This document shows positions 23,697 to 36,050 of a stretch of DNA of 64,000 nucleotides, piece by piece. Position 1 is the stretch's first letter. Every line of letters begins with the position of its first letter. The notes beneath the pieces were generated by a model that was not told the DNA's origin, did no database searches, and was given only the letters and a program-made list of their open reading frames with translations. The position numbers and the translations under genes were made by a program. The stretch comes from Conchocele bisecta (Eukaryota > Mollusca > Bivalvia > Lucinida > Thyasiridae): the NCBI GenBank assembly GCA_029237695.1, contig JAQRGA010000107.1, positions 31,882 to 95,881 of the forward strand, written 5' to 3'.

Positions 23697-26600
23697 GTAG
23701 TTCAGGGGTAACTCGATCATCATTTGTAGATACAAACCACAACTTTTTGCATAGTGTACATGGCCTGTTGCAGCAAACAGATTAAGCATTTTGCTGACAA
23801 CTATCAGATGGAGATTCCAATCTCCTGTTCTCTCTGCTCTAATGAAGCTTTTAAAAAAATTGTATATACTCCATATGCTGTAGCCACAGTTTGGCGGCTG
23901 TTCTGGATCTTTCGGAAAGAAATGTCTTATAATTGGACACGAGTTGCTCCAATTCATTAGTTCTTCTGAATCTGATACAGATGAAACTGGAACAGATCCG
24001 TCAAACACTTTCTCATACAACTCTGTTATTGCCTTCAGTTCCGATTGATCAAGTTTATCACGTTCGTTGTAGTCGTCAGTATCATACGTAGCGCTTTCAG
24101 TGATTACAGGTACTTGAATGTTCGACAACGCAGCATCGAGTGTTATCTCCTCCGACGTTGTTTGTTAACTTTCAAGAACAGTTTCATTGTCATTACTAGC
24201 TATCTCCGGAGTTGCATCTAAGTTTGAGTCACGGTAGATGACTGCATCCAAAAGCTTGTTCAGCAATGCGCTGTCTACCAGGAAATGCCCTCGAAATGCT
24301 CGAGAAAATGCCTTACCAGAAAGCATTGAGACAATTGCGTTTTGGCCATAAGCCCACTCGAGGGCTTCTTCTAACCCCGACCCCTTCATCATGGAACCAA
24401 TGCTACCCAAGAAACTCATCATCAAGTGGAAGCCACCGAGCCTACACACTATGTTAAGCGATTTCGCTGCAATTATACTAACTGCTTTAAAACATAGGGG
24501 CTGGTCAAACGTCAAGAAAGGCGTCTCGGTTGATGGATTTGATGGATGCATCGGCAACACTTATGTTGTTGAGCTTCTCCTGAATTCTCGATCCAACCAG
24601 TTCTGTCTCGTCGCAATTAATGTCGTCGTCTGATCCTGCTATCAATCCGGAGGATAAATAACGCAACCGTCGTTCACTTGGATCGAATGCTTCATGTCCA
24701 TCAAACCATGTTTGAATACTGGATACATCTGATTCATCACGCCGGCTCCTGGACAGGCCTAGATCCACATGTTGTTCGCTAGTCTCATGTCTCGTGTTTG
24801 CTAGGTCTGTCATTGTACCATGTATTTGTACGCACCTGTGCATGCCATAGACCCATTACTGACGCACATATTCAGTTATACCCCTTCCTCTTGTGAGTCC
24901 CCCACGACTTTTGATTGATCGCATCAAGACTTGTTCGATAACTAAATCACTCGACAGTCCTGCCCAAAACCTACTGCTCCTCCGAATAGTATGAAAACCA
25001 TGCATATGAAAATGTGTAATTGTATAACCAGGGGTAGTTCAGGGGTAACTCGATCATCATTTGTAGATACAAACGACAACTTTTTGCATAGTGTACATGG
25101 CCTGTTGCAGCAAACAGGTTAAGCATTTTGCTGACAACTATCAGATGGAGATTCCAATCTCCTGTTCTCTGCTCTAATGACGTTTTTCAAAATGTGTATA
25201 TACTCCATATGCTGTAGCCACAATTTGGCTGTTCTGGATCTTTCGGAAAGAAATGTCCTATAATTGGACACGAGTTGCTCCAATTTCATTAGTTCTTCTG
25301 AATCTGATACAGATGAAACTGGAACAGATCAGTCAAACACTTTCTCATACAACTCTGTTTTTGCCTTCAGTTCCGATTGATCAAGTTTATCACGTTCGTT
25401 GTAGTCGTCAGTATCAGACGTAGCGCTTTCAGTGATTACAGGAACTTGAATGTTCGACAACGCAGCATCGAGTGTTATCTCCTCCGACGTTTTTTGTTAA
25501 CTTTCAAGAACAGTTTCATTGTCATTACTAGCTATCTCCGGAGTTGCATCTAAGTTTGAGTCACGGTAGATGACTGCATCCAAAAGCTTGTTCAGCAATG
25601 CGCTGTCTATCAGGAAATGCCCTCGCAATGCTCGAGAAAATGCCTTACCAGAAAGCATTGAGACAATTACGTTTTGGCCATAAACCCACTCGAGGGCTTC
25701 TTCTAACCCCGACCCCTTCATCATGGAACCAATGCTACCCAAGATACTCATCATCAAGTGGAAGCCACCGAGCCTACAAACTATGTTAAGCGATTTCGCT
25801 GCAATTATACTAACTGCTTTAAACCATAGGGGCTGGTCAAACGTCAAGAAAGGCGTCTCGGTTGATGGATTTGATGGATGCATCGGCAACACTTATGTTG
25901 TTGAGCTTCTCCTGAATTCTCGATCCAACCAGTTCTGTCTCGTCGCAAATAATGTCGTCGTCTGATCCTGCTATCAATCCGGAGGATAAATAACGCAACC
26001 GTCGTTCACTTGGATCGAATGCTTCATGTCCATCAAACCATGTTTGAATACTGGATACATCTGATTCATCACGCCGGCTCCTGGACAGGCCTAGATCCAC
26101 ATGTTGTTCGCTAGTCTCATGTCTCGTGTTTGCTAGGTCTGTCATTGTACCATGTATTTGTACGCACCTGTGCATGCTATAGACCCATTACTGACGCACA
26201 TATTCAGTTATACCCCTTCCTCTTGTGAGTCCCCCACGACTTTTGATTGATCGCATCAAGACTTGTTCGATAACTAAATCACTCGACAGTCCTGCCCAAA
26301 ACCTACTGCTCCTCCGAATAGTATGAAAACCATGCTATATGAAAATGTTGTATAACCAGGGGTAGTTCAGGGGTAACTCGATCATCATTTGTAGATACAA
26401 ACGACAACTTTTTGCACAGTGTACATGGCCTGTTGCAGCAAACAGATTAAGCATTTTGCTGACAACTATCAGATGGAGATTCCAATCTCCTGTTCTCTCT
26501 GCTCTAATGACGTTTTTCAAAATTTGTATATACTCCATATGCTGTAGCCACAGTTTGGCTGTTCTGAATCTTTCGGAAAGAAATGTCGTCTTATAATTGG

Positions 26601-27188
26601 ACACGAGTTGCTTCAATTTCATTAGTTCTTCTGAATCTGATACAGATGAAACTGGAACAGATCCGTCAAACACTTTCTCATACAACTCTGTTATTGCCTT
26701 CAGTTCCGATTGATCAAGTTTATCACGTTCGTTGTAGTCGTCAGTATCAGACGTAGCGCTTTCAGTGATTACAGGTACTTGAATGTTCGACAACGCAGCA
26801 TCGAGTGTTATCTCCTCCGACGTTGTTTGTTAACTTTCAAGAACAGTTTCATTGTCATTACTAGCTATCTCCGGAGTTGCATCTAAGTTTGAGTCACGTA
26901 GATGACTGCATCTAAAAGCTTGTTCAGCAATGCACTGTCTACCAGGAAATGCCCTCACAATGCTCGAGAAAATGCCTTACCAGAAAGCATTGAGACAATT
27001 ACGTTTTGGCCATAAGCCCACTCGAGGGCTTCTTCTAACCCCAACCCCTTCATCATGGAACCAATGCTACCCAAGAAACTCATCATCAAGTGGAAGCCAC
27101 CGAGCCTACAAACTATGTTAAGCGATTTCGCTGCAATTATACTAACTGCTTTAAACCATAGGGGCTGGTCAAACGTCAAGCAAGGCGT
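23697..27188 (-). repeat. Internal 1.33 kb tandem triplication within the pseudogene
   Basis: Equivalent points recur at 24165, 25497 and 26830 (spacing 1332 and 1333). Full units are about 25031-26362 and 23698-25030. The third, at 26363-27188, joins the unique upstream sequence. In coding order a unit runs from TFDQPLWFKAV through GHFLVDSALL, SNIQVPVITES, FIRAERTGDW, RFWAGLSSDL, EQHVDLGLSRS to INRDAFLDV. At the joints the end of one unit ('gagacgcctttcttgacg') is nearly the same as the start region upstream of TFDQPL ('gagacgccttgcttgacg'), so about 20 bases of homology could have driven unequal exchange. The leftmost copy is cut at 23697 and fused to the nuclease part. Confidence 0.9.
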
Positions 27189-27194
27189 CTCGAT

Positions 27195-28461
27195 TCATAA
27201 TCGTGTCGCTTGATTTTGGATATAAATCAGAGTTGAGAAAAGACAGGAATCGTCTGATGGGTTGAGGTCAATTATAGGCAGAAAGAGAACTTCTGATTTC
27301 ACTGCTGTTTCTGAACTATCGGCGGAAAACACGTGTTCCATAAATCCCGACCAGTTTGGCCGTTGTTTGATAGCTCTGTTCGCGAGCCAACCACAGTGCC
27401 ACAGCAAATCAGTATTCAATCCTGGTGGTAGTGTTAGCGGAGATTGCAACTCTAGCAAACTTACATACTTTATTGAAGATAACCCGCTTTCTGGAGACCT
27501 CGTATAATTTAAAATAGGCACACCCTTGCCTTCAACTAATTTGCCAACATCTACACGATCTTGGCGAGTTATAATTCTTGTTCTAGGGGTGAGTGGTCTG
27601 TTATCATTAGGCGTCGACACAGCAATGATCCCCATGCCATGAAATGTCCCTCGACCGTCAATATTATGATCGACGTTGTCCGCTACCCACTGGGTAAAGG
27701 CGCCTGGAAAATACTCCGATATCAAATTGTCGAGGTTTTCGGTTTTAATTACAGACTATTTATACCTGTTTACTTCCTCATAACTGACCGAAAATCCCAA
27801 TTTAGAAAGTTTATCAACTAGCCATTTCGAACCGAATCCATCTCGACTCCGACTCCAAAAAGTGTAGGGGTTATTACTGACCTTGATCGCGCAGATTGTA
27901 CGATACTGTGACCGATGCTATTCTGTTTGATTTCGGATGGGATAATAGCTCAAGAAAAATGTGCAGAAAACGTGGTATCCATTTCTTTCCTTGCTCAATA
28001 TTCGATATATCCTCACTTGTGGGATAGTTTTTCTTATAATATATCATTTCTCGCAATTCTGTCCTAATGACCTTCACAGCAGTCACCACTACTCTTTCTG
28101 TCTCGTCCTCTATGTTATCTTTCTTGTCTGCATACCACTTATCATTTATCAAATACTTCGCCACATCTCTAAAACATACGACGTTGTTACGCCCTTCAAC
28201 TTCAGAAAAACATATGCACTCCCCATATCTTTCTTCCAATACTTGCTTCAGCCGTTTGATAGAATACCATTCTGACCCCACTGAAAGTTCAAACATTTTT
28301 GTATGTAACTCTGAGAGGGTGTACATCTCTGTACCACCACCTGACTCTAACCATACACACAACGCCTCAAACGCACGTTGCATTTGAATGTTTGGCGTCT
28401 GCCCTGTGACTTTTTCTCCAATGGGTTTTAATCGGTTTCTCCCAAAAACATGGGCAAACAA
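27195..28461 (-). pseudogene. Conserved middle part of the XPG/CXC element gene
   Basis: From 28461 to 27874 one frame reads RNRLKPIGEKV, YTLSELHTKMFELSVGSEWY, NNVVCFRDVAKYLINDKWY and NYPTSEDISNIEQGKKWIP. Two frameshifts near 27830-27890 separate it from FGSKWLVDKLSKLGFSVSYE. A TAG near 27758 replaces the residue between RYK and SVIKTE. Then ISEYFPGAFTQWVADNVDHN, GTFHGMGIIAVSTPNDNRPL and FLPIIDLNPSDD run to a TGA at 27195-27197; the frame resumes as IETPCLTFDQPLW. The conserved Asp residues in VADNVDHN and in the LNPSD region are candidates for catalytic residues; this is inference. Confidence 0.65.
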
Positions 28462-28532
28462 GCTGCGTGATAAGCGGCTTCTGCTGCAACTAGATCAATG
28501 CAACTGAGAAGACACTTTTGAACTTTAAAGGC

Positions 28533-29021
28533 TCACAAATCCACTCTTACATTGCAACGTTCTAGCAGTTTGTCTCGCATAGGAAGAGTTGTCACCCTTC
28601 TCACTTGAGTTCTATCAGGATGGCGAAGATCTATAGTGGCATTCTTCCCGCATAAGAAGCAGTCACCTTTGACATTAAATGGCACATCATCCGATCTCAT
28701 TCTCTTGGAACAAGGCGGAACATCATCGGTATCTTCGGGATTAACACTGAAGCTCCTTGTCTTATCTGTGAAATCGCGCCTGCACTTCTTGTGAACTGAT
28801 ACCTTACCGAGGGGTGTCGCATTTTGTCGCCCTTTTAAATATTCCGTCAACTGGGTACAACTTCGTGTCTCGCTGAAATGAATCAGCGTCTCCAAACCTT
28901 TCGCCGTAACCATGACTAATGGAGTTCCCCCAGTTCCGTGATCTCCCTTACACATGTTGCATAACAACAACACACACTCGTCCTCCTAGAAACTACTGTC
29001 TCCATCAGGTACTTCGGCCAT
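28533..29021 (-). pseudogene. N-terminal Cys-rich part of the XPG/CXC element gene
   Basis: MAEVPDGDSSF, a TAG at 28986-28988, then EDECVLLLCNMCKGDHG. Two CxxC-type motifs, HKKCRRDFTDKTRSF and a basic stretch follow. The frame ends at a TGA (28533-28535), where relatives have a residue I remember as Trp. The same frame goes on as AFKVQKCLLSCIDLVAA and EAAYHAAC, so the stop is a mutation and not the true end. It likely binds zinc, judged by spacing only. Confidence 0.65.
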
Positions 29022-29589
29022 AATGCGGACAATCAGGTTAAAATTCAGAGATACTAGAACAAAAATCTTAATCGAGTGAGCAAGAAGAGAATCAAATAGA
29101 AGCCTTCTGCGTGTCAGGACATGACCAAATTTGTGATTGGCGTTATACCATTTAACAACGCTACCATTTACAAGTACCAATATTGTTTAACGCATGATCC
29201 AACGGGCGTTAAAATATCAGCGATGTATAGTATGGAGTTATATATATGATATGCTGCCTTCCATTCTCAAATTTGGACCTGTCCATTCGCCAGAATAGGG
29301 GTATTTTCCACAAATCTAAAATATACTGAGCCGTATCAACTGGTCCTACACTGAAACATTGGAAGTGTAGTCTGTAGTATTGAATGGGTTAACATATCAT
29401 CATCCCAATCTGGAAGTGTGCATGTATACGTGAGCTGATGCGTAGCTATGCCCGTTTATGTTTTCATTACACAACAATGAGTCAAAGGAAACATGCAGTG
29501 GTGGATACAGCTGTTTGCACGGGGCGCGCGCTCCATCAAATACATATCGAAATTAGAATTGGTTATAATTGATTAACTAAAATAAACGT
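29022..29589. other. Flank of the XPG/CXC element, no inverted ends identified
   Basis: I compared this flank by eye with 22300-22613 and found no terminal inverted repeat or target duplication. The element's outer limits therefore remain unknown. Confidence 0.35.
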
Positions 29590-29885
29590 GTGTATCCAAA
29601 CACATGAATATCGCTCATTAAATCAGTTAAACATGTCAACTGGGAGCACAGATATGGGTATTTGGCGGCCATCTTTGCTTTATGCAAATGAGGCAAATGT
29701 CGAATTACATTATAGACAAACCAAAACTATTGTGCGTATCCAAACACTTGAATGTATCATTTTAAATCAGTTAAATATATCAATGGAGAGCAAAGACATG
29801 GAATTGTTTTAGAAAAATGTTGACATTTGGCGGCCATCTTGGATTCATGGAATAGAAACAAATGTCAAATGTGTTCGTTGTACTA
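29590..29885 (-). repeat. Dispersed repeat Q, inverse copy (right half)
   Basis: Inverse of 22010-22300. Shared pieces include 'atgcaaatgaggcaaatgtc', 'ttaaatcagttaaatatatc' and 'gacatttggcggccatcttg'. Within it, a 165 bp block is itself repeated (29590-29690 and 29740-29850). Confidence 0.65.
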
Positions 29886-30329
29886 AAACATTGTCTCAGC
29901 CGTCTCATCAGGGTCTGCACTTTTTGCAAGTAATTTTCATATTTTTTACAACAAAAACACCCCCTTTTCATAAATGGACTATTCTGAAAATCATTTTGTG
30001 ACAATTGGATTAGTTGCAAAATAAACATATCAAAAAACATTCCAGTTATTTAGGGGTGAAATACAAACATAATCTCCATAGTTTGGCCTGGTAATTTCAT
30101 GGTGCGTGTATTATATAATAAGTATGTAGTTATATAAACTTGACAGCATTATCCCATTACATTGCTGAATTATTTTTTGTTGTCTGCTGTTTATTTTCTA
30201 ATTTTCATATGTCTCCTCAAAAACATTCTTTGGCAGTACTTGGGAATCATTTTCAATGTAATCTAGATTTGGCAGTAAGCGATGCTTACGGAATACCCCC
30301 GCATGGGCCCAGGTGCCTCTAAATGTGAT

Positions 30330-30680
30330 TTGTAGTATGTGGGTCTGTGACCTTGACCCTGGGCTTAGCGGGGGCGACACGGTCATGGATTTGTCATAGC
30401 ATGATTTCTCCAATGTGAAGTTTTAGAGGAATGCATGTGTGAAATATTTCACCGATGTTAAGTTTTGTGAAGAGACTAAGTATGTGACCTTGACCTTAGG
30501 ATCAGCAGGAGTTGGACGGTCGTGGATTTGTAGACCCTTAGAGGAATGCATGCGTGAAATATTAAGAATGTTCTATGAAGGAAATGGAAGTTAGAATATA
30601 TTTCTCTGATGTTAAGTTTAGTGACGGACGGACGACGGACGGACGGACAACCTGAATCCAGCACCCCCCCCCCCCCCTCC
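30330..30680. repeat. Two diverged copies of a 'gtgaccttgacc' module ending in GACG runs and a C run
   Basis: 'gtgaccttgacc..g', a 'ggtcatggatttgt' or 'ggtcgtggatttgt' word, 'gaggaatgcatg.gtgaaata' and 'gatgttaagttt' occur in the same order at 30348-30470 and 30485-30620. Runs of GACG follow at 30622-30648 and a C tract at 30664-30678. Confidence 0.6.
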
Positions 30681-31133
30681 CACATACACAGGTTGTTGCG
30701 GAGGTATAATGATTATAAAGTGCTGACAAACCATGGCTTTACTGATAAAGAAGAAATTATATAGAACAGCAGCAGACGACAATTTTCGTTTCCTGCATTT
30801 GAAGGGTTAAAGCAATGCAAATACATGGCTTTTGACTTTTATTCCTACTAATACTGAAATACTTGAAACAACATTTTGTCAGATAGCCAGAAATGGCAAA
30901 CACAAAAACCCTGCCACCTCTCTCCTAGAGTATGCAGATCTACTAGCGAAACAGGGATTAGTCTATACTGGCAGCATTAGAACACAGAAACGAGCAAAAA
31001 TACACCCCCCCCCCCGCCACCCCCACCCCAAATGCCTATGCTTTAGGGCATTTGACTACATTGATCGGTTCATTTGATTGGTATGGAATATATTCAAGCC
31101 AATTTCCATTGTTAAATATTTGATGGTATAATA

Positions 31134-31348
31134 CAGTGGAACCTCTCTAAACCTGACACCCTGGGAGGTCCCCAGCGTGTCCGGCTTAGAGGGGTTTCAC
31201 TATAAATCGGGCATTTGATCATTCTGAGCCATAGTTGCGTGCTATGCGATCACGAACAGACATTATCACCTCAGATAAATTACAAAAAAACTCATAAAAA
31301 CTAAGATCACAAGTGGTTCTTGGTGTTCGGTTTAGAGAGGTTCGACTG
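31134..31348 (+). mobile_element. pogo-like MITE, family P copy 1 (about 215 bp)
   Basis: It starts CAGTGGAACCTCTCTAAACC after TA and ends in the near-inverse 'tttagagaggttcgactg'. The left end is itself a hairpin: the start pairs with 'gtccggcttagaggggtttc' 45 bases on. Three further copies are at 55253-56023. No transposase. Confidence 0.8.
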
Positions 31349-32707
31349 TGCTCTGGTGCAATAGTAAACGTTTTATGTGCTGGCTATCAGAAGAATGGCT
31401 TGCTTGGTACAGCCACAAACCAGATGGTTTTTCAGATAGCCATTACAGGTGGCATGTCCAGTCTGTTTGGGTCCATTCACACTAATTAACTACCATTATA
31501 ACGGTTTACCTAAGGAGTGTGAGATCGTAATCACCCCCGTCCTGCAGTTAAACCCATGCATACTGATAATGTTCCCTAAATGTTTCAGCAGTGCTGTTTA
31601 ATTCAAGAATAATGATGCCCCAAGATATGTATTGAGTATTTTCAGCCACGGCCTTTAACACACAAAACTTGTGCATGATTAGCAAAACTAACCGAATCTA
31701 ACAATACGAGAACTGAATGTTATCGCTGGCGTAGCCGATGATGTAGTTTTCAATCATGTGACCACAATCGCGAGGTCATGCGCGGGAAATAGGACTGCTA
31801 TATTTAGCAAAACTGGCTTTGCAACCCTAGTTATTTTTTTCAATAATATTTTTTTTATTATTACTTTAAGTTTTTTCAGGTAATATACGTATATGTTCTG
31901 AAATACAAATCTACCGTAAAATGTTCTTTCACTAACTGTTTTGCTCACAGTTCATTCACCCAGGGCCTTTAACAATTACAATGATGAATGAAATGTCGTC
32001 TGCTGATTATTATTTTGTTTTCCTCATCAAAAGCATGCTCTCACAGCACTTTATAATTATTTCAATTTAATTGCTGCCTGGTCGGATGACACTTCAAACC
32101 GAGATCCCGTCCCTACATGACCATAGCTGTTGCTGGGACATATAACCCACCGACTTTTACTTCCTCAGTTTCTGAAATGCTGCCATGGTTTATTGACAGA
32201 AAAGAACATATATAACAACAGCAGACGATAATTTTGGTTCCCTGATTCTAAGGGTTAAAATATGACTTATACACTAGGTTCCATGCAATTTTGAATACAA
32301 GTATCAAAGAGGCTGGATCTCAAGTACGCATCAGCTGTTTCAAGTGAATACAACTGCGGATATTTCCCTGTTCACCTGGCGAAATTCACTTCCTAGACCA
32401 CAATAGGGTGACCTTTTGTTGATAAACCATGATAATTAACTTTGTAAAGAATCCCTTGACCAGTTTATGGCGCACGCCTGTTAATGATGCATAACAAATA
32501 TGTTCCCAATAAAGTTTATACAGAGTAATTGAACCCAGTCTGGACTATCAATACACACACAGAGACCGTGTCCTGAGAAAAGCAGACTGTGTCAATTTTG
32601 CTATTTTTATACCGGTGCCATTACTTTCGCCAAATTGTGTTTTCTTGTGCCACATTCAATTTTTTAGCGCATTTGGCGCCATTTGTGAGGCCAGCGTGAG
32701 CCCTGTC
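31349..32707. other. Intergenic, nothing recognised
   Basis: Mixed unique-looking sequence with only short frames. 'gacagaaaagaacatatata' (32196) and 'aagaagaaattatatagaa' (30747) suggest a further diverged dispersed repeat ('cagcagacgataattttggt' also recurs at 30768), too weak to delimit. Confidence 0.35.
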
Positions 32708-32966
32708 AGGGCGATAACCGTGTTCCCTTAAATGTTAACGGACATTACTATTTATTCTCTGTATTTAACTTTTGATGTGCAAAATATGTCGAAATCAGTC
32801 GAAAATATGATTTTTTTCAGGCGACACATTTAATTAGTATAAATAATTAAAAAATATAATACCTCATTTGCATACCACCGTGCGTCACTATCAGCAAAAT
32901 AAATATTACTAAATTATTTTATCTGTATAGCGGGCACTCGTATTTTTTAAAACTGGTGGAATAGTG
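32708..32966 (-). mobile_element. TTAA MITE family T, truncated inverse copy
   Basis: Inverse match to the middle of the elements at 52451, 56825 and 58212: shared 'cgataaccgtgtt', 'ttaattagtataaataatt', 'catttgcataccaccg' and 'agcgggcactcg'. Both ends are lost. Confidence 0.7.
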
Positions 32967-33780
32967 ACACAAGTATACACATTGACCGTTGGCATGGGGG
33001 ATTTATACGCATTTCGACGTTTTTCCCGCCAAGTGGGCGGGATGGGATGACTGGCGAAATAGCGGTAATTACAAGGACACATCTGGGGAATTAGACAGCA
33101 AAATAATCCGAGCAAACGGAATTGGACAGAAAAACAAAATCCTAGCATGGGTTGGCTGGCAGGCTGGCTGGCACAACATTCGGACCTCATGCGGATTCAA
33201 TTATTTTGCATACTCTATAATATAGTATAATCTGCTCCATGGAAGAGACATTTGGTGTAACTGACCAAAAGTTAAATTAATGAGTTCAATATATTCCCAA
33301 GAATGAACGGCCGCGCAAAATAATATCTGCCAACAACATCATGCTAACAACAGGGAACATTCATTTTATCATGTTTATGGGCCCCTAGTGACTCACAACT
33401 GTATCTCCACTTGTGAGAGAGAGGGACACCTGAACTCAACGTCTGAGAGGGGTCAGTGGTTTTATCCGATTTATCAGATTATCAGCATGATAATGATGTA
33501 TTATAGTTTACAGGATAGCATGATGTTTTCAATAATCCATTTTTATGGCCGTGTCATCTGTCTTACTCAACACTTTGATAATGTTTTCACACTGGATTAA
33601 TGGGTTACAAAACTGATAGTATAAAACATAAAATATCACAATGATAGCATGCAGTTAATGGCAAGCTTTCCAAACAATTTGTTTCCGTTGGACACCACTG
33701 TATAAAACACTGATTGCAACCTACATGACCTACGCAGACCCATATTAGTTTGCAAATGCAGAAAGTTTTATAAGAACATA
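32967..33780. other. Intergenic, nothing recognised
   Basis: Short frames only. A 'ggctggcaggctggctggc' direct repeat occurs at 33150-33170. Confidence 0.35.
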
Positions 33781-33789
33781 CATTCAAAG

Positions 33790-35110
33790 GAGTTACCGTG
33801 TTGTTGGTGAAAACCGAAAATCGACATCACTAGGAAATTATTTAAAATAGCTGGCACGGTTATCCTAGCCATGTAAGTGTATCGTGTCCGATATATGTAT
33901 ATATATAGTATAATTATGGAGAGTGCATGAACCACATAATGAACACAGTGAAACTTGTGTACATGTTATATGCATATGTGAAACACAGTGTAGTATCCAT
34001 GATCATGATGGTACCTCTTAGAGTTTGGTTACTCGACTGACGCTAGTCCACCATGGTCGTTTTGGTTGTTGTTCTCATTATAATTTGAGGACGTGATTAC
34101 ACATAACTTGGCACGATTATGTTTGTCCAAAACAAACAAAAAATGTGTTGAATGTCAACATAACTTGAGGAAGTTATTTAAAATAACTGACATGCGTTAT
34201 CCGAGCCCTGAAAATATAATGTGGCCGCAATCGAACCATACATGGTATATGAAAATTGCATGTACAACATCATGAAGATAACGAGAGCCGTGTATGATGT
34301 GTATATTTACATGTTATGTACATATGTGAAACCTAGCTATGGGGTTATTGATATTTTTTCAAGATAACGTGATACAGTTAGTGTACATAACTGGCGAAGG
34401 TTATGTTTATCAAAAACAAATACGAACTATGTTGAATGTCAACATAACTTGAGGAAGTTATTCAAAATAACTGACACGCGTTTTCCTAGCCCTGAAAATA
34501 TAATGTGGCCGCAATCAAACTTTTCATGGTATATGAAAATTGCATGTATAACATCATAAAGATAACGAGACCTGTGTATGATGTGTATATCTACATGTTA
34601 GGTACATATGTGAAACCGAGCTATGGGTTGTTTTTCAAGATAACGTGAGACAGTTATTACACATAACTGGTATAGGTTATGTTTGTCAAAATACGAACTG
34701 TGTTGAATGTCTACCCCCCCCCCCCTAAGAAAATATTTTTTTCGCTATAAAATCAAAATTTGAATATTTGATGGAATTTCATAAAACTAAGCATTTTGTG
34801 GAAGGTGACAGGCATGCACTATATTAGAATAACCCGTGACAGTTATTTCGAATAACTTGCTCAAGCTATGTTGACATTCAACAAAGGTCGTATTTGTTTG
34901 TGACAAACATAACCTATACCAGTTATGTGTAATAACTGTCTCGCGTTATCTTGAAAGATAACCCACAGCTGGATTTCACATATGTGCATAACATGCAGAT
35001 ATACACATGACTGACACACATGTCAAGTTATCTTCATGATGGTGTACATGCAATTTCCATATACCATGGCAGGCATGCACTATATTAGAATAACCCGTGG
35101 CAGTTATTTA
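33790..35110. repeat. About 285 bp tandem repeat with an inverted copy
   Basis: Copies at roughly 33800-34080 (diverged), 34090-34370 and 34375-34660, plus a part copy to 34712, share 'gttgaatgtcaacataactt', 'gaggaagttatt.aaaataac', 'aatataatgtggccgcaatc' and 'tgtacatatgtgaaac'. After a C run (34713-34726) an inverse copy occupies 34830-35090. Each unit contains GTTATNNN-type mini-palindromes. Related 'aactg.tacaggttat' words recur at 35700-35810. Confidence 0.75.
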
Positions 35111-35814
35111 TTTGATGGAATTTCTTCAAATAATTTTTTTTTGGCGACCGTTGACTTCTTTATTAATCATGTTAATGATGAAAAACTACTTACATTTATA
35201 TATTTAAAAATTAGTGTGTTTAATGGCCAATAGTTTGTTGGCAGCAAAACGTGGAACAGAGAATAGATGTGTATCGTTTATATTTTATCTAAATACCATA
35301 TTCTGATGTATGTATTCACGTAAATTATCATGATCATGGTATTAGTCGTAATATATAATGCAAATGAGGAACATGCCAGATATTTAGAGTGAAACATCGA
35401 TGAACATGTCGTAGAGTTGAGAATACTTGTTTTCTTTGTAGATGCTGTAGCAGTGAGAGACACAGTTAAACCAATTCAATGAACATCCCAACATTTCAAT
35501 ATGTTGAACATGTCGTCGAATTATACGAATAAAACAGCATACAATTCACCATCGCTGTCATGATTTTCACGGTTATGGCAAAAGTGGTATCAAAATGAAC
35601 AAGGGAATTAACACCACGCTGTAAACTATAGTTAAGTTAACACTTGATTGTGTGTTACCTCCCTTTTAAATTGTGTAGAAATGATAGATACTGAAATAAC
35701 TGATACAGGTTATCTACAATTTGATAACGGAAGGGAGACAACTCTCACACAACTAGAAGAAATAACTGTATCAGGTTATTTCGAACGTAACTGAAATCAG
35801 TTACACCCCTGACT
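35111..35814. other. Intergenic, mini-palindromes only
   Basis: No gene seen. 'ataactgatacaggttat' and 'ataactgtatcaggttattt' at 35695-35790 echo the neighbouring tandem repeat. Confidence 0.35.
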
Positions 35815-36050
35815 GATAATATACCTGATGATACTAGGCCACGAGAGATGTGCTAACTTGTGTTTTAAGCGCAACTCAATTGTTCAGTCAAAACTGTCAC
35901 GTTTCGAGCGGCCATATTGGACGCCATGTTGAATAAAAAAGTTTCCCCAAAGCGGATTTCAGCGGATTTTGGATATGTTATTGGCAATAAACTCCTCTTT
36001 CCAACGTTACCAAATTTAGCTTGTTAAAATTTTTTTCCGGGTAGCCCATA
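35815..36050 (-). repeat. Dispersed repeat Q, inverse copy (left half)
   Basis: Inverse of 21730-21980, sharing 'cggccatattggacgccat', 'agtttccccaaagcggattt' and 'taaactcctctttccaacg'. Confidence 0.75.

Larger units (their letters stand above)
22614..29021 (-). pseudogene. Broken transposase-like gene: XPG-type nuclease plus CXC domain (probable Academ family)
   Basis: Read from 29021 leftward the frames give an intronless protein of a large multi-copy family of marine animals. In order: a Cys-rich N-terminus (CNMCKGD, HKKCRRDF, DCFLCGKNA), a conserved middle (EVEGRNNVVCFRD, FGSKWLVDKLSKLGFSVS, VADNVDHN, GTFHGMGII, LFLPIIDLNPSD, TFDQPLWFKAV, CRLGGFH), FIRAERTGDWNLHL, RFWAGLSSDLVIEQVLMRS, an XPG-like nuclease (SDADTMIV, ADDTDVLILL, GCDTTSALYGQGKTSLL) and a terminal CXC domain. 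XPG plus Cys-rich DNA-binding parts are the description I recall for Academ DNA transposons; the assignment is an inference. Defects: in-frame stops at 28986, 28533, 27195 and 26955, frameshifts near 28470 and 27830-27890, an internal triplication (23697-27188), loss of the segment before the nuclease, and a SINE-like insertion at 22885-23107. No terminal inverted repeats were found. The start is set at the ATG at 29021-29019 (MAEVPDGDSSF, then a stop). Confidence 0.7.

Noticed and set aside
24391..24633. Plus-strand frames antisense to the XPG/CXC gene (also 25723, 26930, 27262, 28067)
   Set aside because: They are shadows of the minus-strand coding sequence, where the conserved motifs are found.
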